Positions 53,345 to 62,355 of a DNA stretch of 64,000 nt are shown piece by piece. Each line of letters starts with the position of its first letter. Positions within the stretch are counted from its first letter, which is position 1. The position numbers and the translations under genes were made by a program. The stretch is from NCBI GenBank assembly GCA_013215655.1, contig JABSOX010000013.1, forward strand, positions 1 to 64,000, in the 5' to 3' direction. This stretch comes from Colwellia sp. GTDB taxonomy: Bacteria; Pseudomonadota; Gammaproteobacteria; Enterobacterales; Alteromonadaceae. The notes below the pieces were generated by a model. That model was not told where the DNA came from and ran no database searches. It saw nothing but the letters and a program-made list of their open reading frames with translations.

Positions 53345-54693
53345 ATGGACGCCCCTCCCCGTTGGCGTCAAATGCGCCATACTCAAATTGATTAAATTCA
53401 ATTTTTAGGAGAGTCATCATGAGCATTAAAGTTGTTGGTATTGATTTAGCAAAACACTATTTCCAAGTGTGTGTTCTATCCAATGAAAACAAAGTTACTT
53501 CTAACAAAAAAGTGACTCGAGCAAGACTTTTAGATGTGGTGCGTCAATTTCCAGAAAATACACTCATTGCTATGGAGGCATGTGGAAGCTCTAATTATTG
53601 GGCTAGAACTATTGAAAAAATGGGGTTTTCAATTAGATTAATTCCACCTCAACACGTTAAACCTTTTGTTGGTCACCAGAAAAATGATGCCAATGATGCA
53701 CGTGCTATTTGTGAAGCAGCCTCACGACCAAATTTACATGGTGTACCAATAAAAACAATCGAGCTACAAGACATTAAGTCGCTACGCTGCGTTAGACAAA
53801 GATTAGTTGTTCAAAGAATCGCTATATCTAACCAGTTACGTGGTTTAGCAAGTGAATATGGCGTTATTATCGCTAAAAGTTTCAAGTCTCTACGAGAGCA
53901 GGTTCCTGAAATTTTAGAAGATCCTGACAATGAACTATCAGATGTGATGCGTAAACTAATCTATAGCCTATTCCTAGAAGTAAACGGCTTAACTGAAGAT
54001 ATCAAATCAATATCAAGTGAGCTGGAAGCATTATGTAAACAACAACCAAGATATCAAGCTTTACTTGCTATCCCAGGTTTTGGCCCAATAGTCACCGCCG
54101 CTTTTTTAAGTCAGGTAGGCACTGGAAAACAATTTTCAAACGGAAGGCAATTATCTGCTTGGTGTGGCTTAGTTCCACGGCAGGCTAGCTCTGGCGGTAA
54201 GGCAAAGCTAGGCCGTATCACCAAAAATGGCAATAATGAATTAAGGGCTTTATTAATTCATGGCGCAAGGTCGGTTTCGAAATATACGCCTGATCGAACA
54301 GATGCTCTGAGCCGTTGGTTCAATGCGCTTGTTATACGCAGTGGAAAAGCAAAAGCAATTGTCGCTCTTGCAAATAAATTAACACGAATCGCTTGGGTTA
54401 TTGTAACAAGTAATGATGAATTCAAAGCCACTTGTGCTTTTAAAGCGGCATAGATAAATAGAAAACAAAGTAAGTATTTTAAACCTAGTTTAAGTTTGCA
54501 ATGCTTGATGAAAAACGGTCAACCGTTCCTGTAAAAACCTGCCTTGGGGCTTGTCATTTTAATGTCGACTTTGTGATTAGGAGACAGGATTCGGATTACA
54601 TCATGGCGCTGGCTAGAAACAGCCAACCTAGACGTCGGATATATGACAGCAGACTGTATCTTCATTAAACCTTGCATTAACCGGGGCGTCCAT
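53345..54693 (+). mobile_element. IS110/IS1111-type insertion sequence
   Basis: Subterminal inverted repeats flank the transposase gene: atggacgcccc (53345-53355) and ggggcgtccat (54683-54693), 11 of 11 bases paired. IS1111-group members of the IS110 family have such subterminal repeats; the real ends lie a few bases outside and are not defined by a target duplication. A non-coding 3' part of about 230 bp follows the transposase gene, as usual for elements whose ends encode guiding RNA. Confidence 0.78.
53419..54453 (+). CDS. IS110-family transposase
   Basis: A 344-residue transposase with the RuvC-like DEDD N-terminal domain (VVGIDLAKHYFQV; IAMEACGSSNYWART; KNDANDARAICEAA) and the C-terminal transposase_20 domain (LLAIPGFGPIVTAAFLSQVG; SAWCGLVPRQASSGG; KNGNNELRALLIHGARS). 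It is full-length and open, so it may be active. AGGAG 9 nt before the ATG supports the start. Confidence 0.93.
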   Translation: MSIKVVGIDLAKHYFQVCVLSNENKVTSNKKVTRARLLDVVRQFPENTLIAMEACGSSNYWARTIEKMGFSIRLIPPQHVKPFVGHQKNDANDARAICEAASRPNLHGVPIKTIELQDIKSLRCVRQRLVVQRIAISNQLRGLASEYGVIIAKSFKSLREQVPEILEDPDNELSDVMRKLIYSLFLEVNGLTEDIKSISSELEALCKQQPRYQALLAIPGFGPIVTAAFLSQVGTGKQFSNGRQLSAWCGLVPRQASSGGKAKLGRITKNGNNELRALLIHGARSVSKYTPDRTDALSRWFNALVIRSGKAKAIVALANKLTRIAWVIVTSNDEFKATCAFKAA

Positions 54694-55122
54694 ATATGCC
54701 CCATTGCGTATTAGAAAACTAAACATGTATGATTAAATCAGTAATGTTCGCTTCCTCATGTCAGCACTTCAAACCGATAAGCTCTTTACTCCATTAGTTC
54801 AGCGGTTCGCAATGGCAAACAAAAAGCCCGAATATTTCTATTCGGGCTTTATTTTAAATGATTAGAACTGCGTAAAATAGAGTCATTAATGCGTAGTAAA
54901 CGTTAATTTTTTCACATTGACGACGGTAGTTTTGAGTAAAATTAAGTACCAAGCCTCAAAAGTGGGCATTAGAACCAGTTAAGGTTAGATGAAATAGAAT
55001 TAATATACTAATTATCAACACTTTTCAAGATGACAAATAAAAACAGATCTAGCTATAACCTGCCATACTTATAAACATTCATATTTTTATTTTTTACCCT
55101 TCAAAAGGTATTTATTTTCTCG
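54454..55122. other. Gap holding the IS right end and an orphan terminator
   Basis: The first 240 bp belong to the insertion sequence. The rest (54694-55131) has one terminator and otherwise A+T-rich sequence with no credible gene. The short frame from 54757 (MSALQTDKLF...) runs through the terminator hairpin and is not believed. Confidence 0.5.
54823..54856 (+). terminator. Strong orphan terminator downstream of the IS
   Basis: A perfect 12-bp stem aaagcccgaata (54823-54834) / tattcgggcttt (54839-54850), a 4-nt loop and a following attttaaa. No complete gene ends just before it. It may have served the regulator gene now cut short, or another deleted gene. Confidence 0.75.
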
Positions 55123-55131
55123 GTGATTTAT

Positions 55132-56154
55132 ATGACTGGAACAAACAAAAAGAATAGCTTTCGCCAAATTTATCTAGCCATTGTGACTGTTTTATTAATT
55201 ATTAGCGCACTGACCTATAACTATTCAGATCGAACTAAAGAAGAGCTTATTACAATTGGAATTTCTCGCTGGGGGAGTAATCCAGAATTTGGCTTGAGTG
55301 TCGAGGGATTTAAACAGAGCTTGACTGAAAGTGGCTACATTGAAGGGAAAAATATAGAATATATAGTCAAAAACTCTGAAACCCAGTTAAATCAGCAGCG
55401 TCAAATCATTCAATCTTTTATCGATGCCAAAGTTGACCTAATATATTCGCTCACGACCCCTGGCACACTGATCGCAAAACAAATGACAGAAAAAATGGAT
55501 CAGCCCATTCCAGTAGTATTTTCAATATGTACTTATCCGGTAGAGTCAAATCTTATCGCCTCTTTAAAGTCATCTAAAAATCATTTGGTAGGTACCCGTA
55601 ATTTCGTACCTTTCTCACAACAGTATTATATTTTTGAAAGAATCTTTCCGCATACTAAAACCCTCGCAGTGGTTCATAGGGAAGGAGAGCCCAACTCGAG
55701 CAACCAATTTAAAATCGTTAAATCACTACTCGCTAAGCGTGACATCAATGTTATTGATATAGCGGCAGTCGACTTAGAAGATATTAGAAATCAACTTGAA
55801 ACCAATAAAGGGCTGTTTGACTCCATATATTCGACTTGTGATACTTTAACCCACGCTGGTGGAGAAGAAATTATCGTCGAATTTAGCAAACGAAATCATA
55901 TCCCCACTTTTGCCTGTAATAAAGAAGGAGTTCTAAAGGGACATTTGGTCGGTAATATCGGAGACTTTAAAAGCATTGCGAAAATATCGGGTGAAAAGGC
56001 CGCGCTGATCCTCAAAGGCGCCAAACCTGCTTGGTTAAGAACAGAATCACCAAGAGAAAACTATATCATTATTAACCAGAAAACCGCATCTGAGATCAAT
56101 ATTGTCATTCCCCAAGACGTTATAAATGATGCCAAAGAAATTATTACTGAGTAA
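55132..56154 (+). CDS. ABC-type substrate-binding protein (ABC_sub_bind family)
   Basis: From the ATG at 55132 (GGTGA 5 nt upstream; a GTG at 55123 is possible) the product is 340 residues. An N-terminal hydrophobic segment (IYLAIVTVLLIISALTYNY) is a signal or anchor. The two-lobed binding fold shows TIGISRWGSNPEFGLSVEGFKQSL, DLIYSLTTPGTLIAKQMT and TFACNKEGVLKGHLVGNIGD. No permease or ATPase genes accompany it. It precedes a hybrid sensor kinase by only 5 bp, so it is probably a ligand-sensing partner for the kinase rather than a transporter part. Confidence 0.85.
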   Translation: MTGTNKKNSFRQIYLAIVTVLLIISALTYNYSDRTKEELITIGISRWGSNPEFGLSVEGFKQSLTESGYIEGKNIEYIVKNSETQLNQQRQIIQSFIDAKVDLIYSLTTPGTLIAKQMTEKMDQPIPVVFSICTYPVESNLIASLKSSKNHLVGTRNFVPFSQQYYIFERIFPHTKTLAVVHREGEPNSSNQFKIVKSLLAKRDINVIDIAAVDLEDIRNQLETNKGLFDSIYSTCDTLTHAGGEEIIVEFSKRNHIPTFACNKEGVLKGHLVGNIGDFKSIAKISGEKAALILKGAKPAWLRTESPRENYIIINQKTASEINIVIPQDVINDAKEIITE

Positions 56155-56159
56155 TCACA

Positions 56160-58184
56160 GTGACGATCAAATATAAATTGTTCTTAGGATTTGTTCTGGT
56201 GTTTATTTTAACGACGCTGGAAGCCTTTTGGGTTTACTCCCAATTAAAAACCATGGCAGAGCCGCTAGAAAAAAAAATACCCATGAGTATAGACGATCTA
56301 AGCCGTGCGACAGATTTGGATAATCAAGCACAACTGATCCGTTATTACGACGAGATATTGACACAGAGTGCCCGCAACTACACTCTGACTCAAGAGAATC
56401 GTTGGTTACAGCGTTATTATGCCTTTGAACCTGAGTTAGATTTGGCGCTCAAACAAGTAATAGCAATCGGAGCCCCACAAGACAAACAAATATTTGAAAA
56501 AATTGCTAAAGCCAACATTAATCTGACTGCAATGGAATACAAAGCCATTCAGCTAGTAAATGATGGAAATCCTATAGATGCCATTCAATTGATGAAAAGT
56601 GAAAACTATGCATTGCAAAAAAACATCTTTGGCGGTGGATTAAATACTTATTTTTTAAAAAGAAGTGCTGGTCATGCACAGTCCATAGAGTCATCAACAG
56701 TCACCGTCAGATTGGCGGCACAAAATGCTCATAAAATTTTGCAAGAGGTCTTACAAAAAACTATTTTTTTAATCTCGCTCATTTTAGCTATTTTAATTAT
56801 TATTGCTGTATTTCTAACATTCAGCATTAGTAAACCACTGCAAAGACTGACAGAACACGCACTCAAAATTTCCCATGGAGATTTAACTCAAAAAGTGAGT
56901 GTTTCATCACACGATGAAATAGGAATTCTCGCCAATGCATTTCAAACAATGTCGAATGCTTTAAAAAAATCTTACGATAATCTTGAACACAAAATTAGCC
57001 AAAGAACCCATGAACTAGAAAGTAAAAACATTGAATTGAAAAGCATAATTGTCGAACGAAAGGCATTGGAACACCAGCTACTTCAATCGCAAAAAATGGA
57101 ATCATTAGGCACCCTCGCCGGAGGAATTGCACATGACTTTAACAATATACTCACGGCTATTTTAAGCAACGCCGAAATCGGATTATTAAAACTTTCCGAT
57201 GATAATAGCGTTAGAAAATATTTTGAATCCATCACAGTATCCGGTGAACGAGCAGCTTTTTTAGTCAAACAAATACTCACCTTTAGCAGAATGGAAACCA
57301 CCGAACTTGAAACCTTAGATTTATCAAAAATTCTTTTAGAAGATCTAAAAATGGTAAGGTCGGTAATACCCTCTAATATTGAAATTAAAAAAGACATTCA
57401 AATGGAATGCCTTCCCATAATGGCCGACCGAACTCAACTCCATCAGATTTTGTTAAACGTTTGTACCAATGCTTATCACGCCATCACGCACGAAAGTGGC
57501 ACCATAGAAGTCAGTTTACAACAACCCAAAGAACTGCCAGATTATTTTCATGATAAAAATAAACCATTTTTACGCCTAAAGATCAAAGATTCGGGTTGCG
57601 GTATGAGCCCAGATATTCAAAAAAATATTTTCGACCCTTTTTACACCACCAAGCAACAAGGGCATGGAACCGGGCTGGGGTTGAGTGTAGTACATGGGTT
57701 AGTAAAAAAACATCATGGTAAGATTTTTGTTGACAGCGAAGAAGGGAAAGGAACAACTTTTACTATTTACTTTCCTGCAGTTGATGCTGTTGTGATTGAA
57801 ATAAAACCACCCGTTAGTCACAGAAAAAAAGGGACTGGTTCAATTCTTATCGCTGAAGATGAAATTGAAATCGCGGCGTTATATCAGGAATATTTAGAAG
57901 ATTTAAATTATACCATCAAGGTGTGCCATAATGGCGCTGACGCCTTATCAATATTTAAGCAAGCCCCAGACAAATATGATCTGGTTTTAACCGATTATTC
58001 CATGCCCAAAATGACAGGTGCACAATTGATCAAAGAACTACATAATATACGCCCCAAGCTGCCAGTAATTTTATGCTCGGGTTATAACGATAGCCTTGAG
58101 CTATCTGAATTGAATATCAATAAACGCCTGAAGAAGCCGCTAAATCTGGCTCAACTTCGAGATGCCATCAACCAGAGCTTGTAA
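56160..58184 (+). CDS. Hybrid sensor histidine kinase with C-terminal receiver
   Basis: A 674-residue inner-membrane kinase. Transmembrane helix about 6-25, a helical periplasmic sensor (about 30-195), a second helix (about 200-222), HAMP (222-275, SISKPLQRLTEHALKISHGD), a coiled linker, the HisKA domain with phospho-acceptor H325 (GGIAHDFNNILTA), an ATP-binding domain (N-box NVCTNAYHAI; GSGCGM-like DSGCGMSP; GTGLGLSVVHG) and a receiver with D612 (LTDYSMP) and the partner Lys in KRLKKPL. Starts at GTG. No response regulator gene with an output domain is beside it, so the final target is elsewhere. Confidence 0.92.
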   Translation: MTIKYKLFLGFVLVFILTTLEAFWVYSQLKTMAEPLEKKIPMSIDDLSRATDLDNQAQLIRYYDEILTQSARNYTLTQENRWLQRYYAFEPELDLALKQVIAIGAPQDKQIFEKIAKANINLTAMEYKAIQLVNDGNPIDAIQLMKSENYALQKNIFGGGLNTYFLKRSAGHAQSIESSTVTVRLAAQNAHKILQEVLQKTIFLISLILAILIIIAVFLTFSISKPLQRLTEHALKISHGDLTQKVSVSSHDEIGILANAFQTMSNALKKSYDNLEHKISQRTHELESKNIELKSIIVERKALEHQLLQSQKMESLGTLAGGIAHDFNNILTAILSNAEIGLLKLSDDNSVRKYFESITVSGERAAFLVKQILTFSRMETTELETLDLSKILLEDLKMVRSVIPSNIEIKKDIQMECLPIMADRTQLHQILLNVCTNAYHAITHESGTIEVSLQQPKELPDYFHDKNKPFLRLKIKDSGCGMSPDIQKNIFDPFYTTKQQGHGTGLGLSVVHGLVKKHHGKIFVDSEEGKGTTFTIYFPAVDAVVIEIKPPVSHRKKGTGSILIAEDEIEIAALYQEYLEDLNYTIKVCHNGADALSIFKQAPDKYDLVLTDYSMPKMTGAQLIKELHNIRPKLPVILCSGYNDSLELSELNINKRLKKPLNLAQLRDAINQSL

Positions 58185-59080
58185 TATTGATACTCTCAAT
58201 CATTACATCAGACTTAATTTCTAACAATCATTAGTTCACTGTGAAAAATCTACCCTCTCATTTTCTTTAACCAATAAAGGCTAATCTCTCACAAAACGAA
58301 GAGAACCAGCCTACATTTCTTTTGCTTGAGGTTAGTTACTATTTAACGGTTAGCAGCAAGCTGATAAACGTTCACTCCTTGAACGTCAAAATGACGGCTT
58401 AACGGTTGCCTTTTTTTATCATTACACGGAATGTAATTTGTGAAGTCAATAAGTTTTGGTCACTTAAGATTTCTAGAGTATTTAACTTCAAAGGAAATAA
58501 ATGAACGCAAAAAATTTCCATTACATAAAAGATTAGTATCGAAATGATGGAATGATGTTTTTATTCTATACGCTCAACATGTTAGGGAGATTGAATGACT
58601 AATATCAGATGCATGCTCCAAAGGATATGTTTCAAAAGCTAAAAAAATATTGTTGCGACATTGTGAGGATAGGTTAGAAAACATTTAAATGAAAAGCAGA
58701 TTAAAGATGCTCTCGCTTCTTCTGCCAATTTACGCGCTTTACTTAGAGATGTGGAGGGGGTACTTTCCTAAAATCATTTCTTGATACTTACTAGCATTCC
58801 TAAACCTAAGCCGCCAAAACGTAGAACCACCGACTTTAACTAGTAAAAACTGTGACATCAGACTTTTTGATCTGTGCCTTATCATCAGGACAGGATATAT
58901 TCTTAACTTCTTCTATTGTTAATACCATTAAAATCTCCTAAGCGGGGTAGAAAAATGGGAGGGACGTATATAAAATCACTAATTTAAAAACTAAATAAAA
59001 GTATGATACTCCTCATTAACACCCAATAATTCTGGGAAGTAGTAATATATTATGGAATGACTTAGAAAGTGGAGTCAACA
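58185..59080. other. Gene-poor gap with integrase remains
   Basis: About 900 bp without an intact gene. The one recognisable part is the decayed integrase at 58599-58928. Before it are a small inverted repeat (acgttcactccttgaacgt, 58361-58379) and A+T-rich sequence with no clear coding frame. The region looks like a worn insertion point. Confidence 0.5.
58599..58928 (-). pseudogene. Frameshifted, internally deleted remnant of a tyrosine integrase
   Basis: On the minus strand TAGGAG sits 5 nt before an ATG (58928), which opens MVLTIEEVKNISCPDDKAQIKKSD. The frame stops after 30 codons, but the next frame continues VGGSTFWRLRFRNASKYQEM then ILGKYP, the pattern of the integrase N-terminal (DUF4102) arm-binding domain (S.FWRLRYR...LGxYP). 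A third frame continues ARKLAEEARASL, the next helix. After it the sequence jumps to RNNIFLAFETYP, like the start of the core-binding part, suggesting a deletion. It is a dead phage- or island-type integrase. This was worked out by eye from the translation. Confidence 0.65.
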
Positions 59081-59081
59081 A

Positions 59082-59119
59082 AAAAGCCCGTGAACTATAA
59101 GCTTACGGGCTTTTCTAGG
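59082..59119 (-). terminator. groEL terminator
   Basis: The stem aaaagcccgt (59082-59091) / acgggctttt (59105-59114). Read on the minus strand it ends in a run of T. It lies 30 bp past the groEL stop codon. Confidence 0.82.
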
Positions 59120-59144
59120 AAGTACTAGTACTTGGGTAGTACGT

Positions 59145-60836
<1,692 letters not shown>

Positions 60837-60913
60837 CTACAATTTATCTTTTTATCAAATCAACCACAGAGTGCTTCTGCTTATTACCTTCAATCGGATG
60901 CGAAGCAGAGCTA

Positions 60914-61204
60914 TTACTCGACGATAGCTAAAATGTCAGACTCACTTAAAATAAGTACTTCATCACCATCAATTTTTTCAGTTTTAACGCCATAACCTTC
61001 ACTGAAAATTACTTGATCGCCTACTTTTACGTCTAAGGCACGTACTTCACCGTTATCTAAAATACGGCCGTTACCAACAGCAATAACTTTGCCGCGTGTT
61101 GATTTCTCAGCAGCACTACCTGTTAAAACAATACCACCGGCAGACTTTGACTCGGCTTCTTCACGTTTAATGATAACGCGATCATGTAATGGACGAATGC
61201 TCAT
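60914..61204 (-). CDS. groES: Co-chaperonin GroES
   Basis: A 96-residue Hsp10, [18 protein letters not shown] at the start with the mobile loop [16 protein letters not shown] and the end [14 protein letters not shown]. It caps the GroEL chamber. AGGAG lies about 9 nt before the ATG. First gene of the groES-groEL operon with a heat-shock-type promoter upstream. Confidence 0.98.
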   Translation of the reverse strand: MSIRPLHDRVIIKREEAESKSAGGIVLTGSAAEKSTRGKVIAVGNGRILDNGEVRALDVKVGDQVIFSEGYGVKTEKIDGDEVLILSESDILAIVE

Positions 61205-61267
61205 TTATCTTCTCTCCTGAGATTTTTAATTTTATAAAAATGGGTTTAACAAAATTGTTTGCATATG

Positions 61268-61295
61268 AAATGGGGCTTTTTTAAAAGTTCACAAG
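61268..61295 (-). promoter_or_regulatory. Sigma-32-like heat-shock promoter of groES-groEL
   Basis: On the minus strand CTTGTGAA (61295-61288) and CCCCATTT (61275-61268) are separated by 12 nt, close to the RpoH consensus (CTTGAAA and CCCCATNT). The -10 element starts 71 bp upstream of the groES start codon. No CIRCE repeat is visible. Confidence 0.7.
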
Positions 61296-61321
61296 TCCCA
61301 TGACTAAAAATTGTAAAAGAA

Positions 61322-61873
61322 TTACTCTTTACGCTCAAATTCACCTTCTAAAGTTTCCCCTTGATGATGATCACGAGGCTTTTCTTCTTTATCTTTTAAT
61401 GAGCCTTTTAATGAGCCTTTTATACCTTGAGATAAATCCTGAAAAGGGCTTTGATTACCTCCCCCAGCTTGATGATTATGAATATCACTTTGATAAGTAA
61501 AGCCTGCAGACGATTTGCTATTAACTAAATGACCTTGTACCGATTTTATTAACGCTTTACGTACTTGCGGCACTAATAGCGATAAACCAAAGAAGTCGGT
61601 TACAAAGCCAGGCGTGACTAAGAACACACCGGCAACAAGTAATAATACCCCAGCAACTATTTCATCAGATGGCATTTCTCCTTGTGCCATCTTAGTTTGC
61701 ACTGAGTTTAAAGTGGCAATACCTTGTTGCTTAACATTTTTAGCGCCAAGCCATGCAGTAATAATAACAATAGCGATAGTTGGCCAAGCACCAAGCCATG
61801 CACCAACATTCATTAACACCATGATTTCAATGATAGGAACAACAATAAAAAGTATAAATAAAAATCGAAACAT
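61322..61873 (-). CDS. fxsA: FxsA-family membrane protein
   Basis: A 183-residue inner-membrane protein with several hydrophobic segments in the first ~120 residues: FLFILFIVVPIIEIMVLMNVGAWLG split by the family ETxxL-type region, then GEMPSDEIVAGVLLLVAGVFLVTPGFVTDFFG, the FxsA signature. The hydrophilic tail carries a direct repeat (GSLKGSLKDKEEK). FxsA affects phage F exclusion in E. coli when overproduced; normal role unknown. The place next to groES is the same as in E. coli. Confidence 0.9.
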   Translation of the reverse strand: MFRFLFILFIVVPIIEIMVLMNVGAWLGAWPTIAIVIITAWLGAKNVKQQGIATLNSVQTKMAQGEMPSDEIVAGVLLLVAGVFLVTPGFVTDFFGLSLLVPQVRKALIKSVQGHLVNSKSSAGFTYQSDIHNHQAGGGNQSPFQDLSQGIKGSLKGSLKDKEEKPRDHHQGETLEGEFERKE

Positions 61874-61966
61874 AATAGTGCTCTAAAACTTTATTGAAAC
61901 ATATATGGGGGTTATCGGGTCTTTTTCAAGCAATACGGTAATAGCTAGAAATTATGGCTATTAGAT

Positions 61967-62024
61967 ATTTTCTCTCTGCCTGTCAATAGCGTATGCTTAA
62001 GCTATTGACAGGCAGAGAGAAAAT
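61967..62024. other. Perfect 24-bp hairpin upstream of cutA
   Basis: Two exactly complementary 24-nt arms (61967-61990 and 62001-62024) with a 10-nt loop (gtatgcttaa). The right arm ends 14 nt upstream of the cutA ATG. The sequence around the ribosome site (caggcagaagag, 62025-62036) is a near-copy of part of the right arm (caggcagagaga, 62009-62020), so the left arm could pair with either. This might hide or expose the ribosome site. It lacks a T-run and is not a standard terminator. Confidence 0.75.
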
Positions 62025-62038
62025 CAGGCAGAAGAGTC

Positions 62039-62350
62039 ATGTATCAAATCGTATTATGCACATGCCCGAATCAAGAAGTAGCAAAACAAATTGCGACTGA
62101 ACTTGTAACCGATAAGCTCGCAGCATGTGTCAACATTATACCGGGCATTACGTCCATATATTATTGGCAAGGTGAATTGACGAGCGATGATGAAGTACAA
62201 CTATTAATTAAGACTCAAAATTGTTTTTTTTCGGCATTAAAGCTAAAAATTAACGAACTTCATCCATACGATATTCCTGAGATTATTGCCATTGATATCC
62301 AGCAAGGTGATAAGAATTATTTAAACTGGATTAAAGGCTCATTGAAGTAG
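62039..62350 (+). CDS. cutA: CutA divalent-cation tolerance protein
   Basis: A 103-residue PII-like trimer protein: VLCTCPNQEVAKQIATELV at the start, AACVNIIPGITSIYYWQGEL in the middle and LHPYDIPEIIAIDI near the end are all characteristic. The role in copper tolerance described in E. coli is only partly understood. dsbD follows 5 bp after its stop codon, so the two are co-transcribed, the same order as in E. coli. Confidence 0.95.
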   Translation: MYQIVLCTCPNQEVAKQIATELVTDKLAACVNIIPGITSIYYWQGELTSDDEVQLLIKTQNCFFSALKLKINELHPYDIPEIIAIDIQQGDKNYLNWIKGSLK

Positions 62351-62355
62351 TAATT

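Noticed and set aside
54757-54867. Short frame starting MSALQTDKLF
   Set aside because: It runs through a strong terminator hairpin and has no homology that I recognise.
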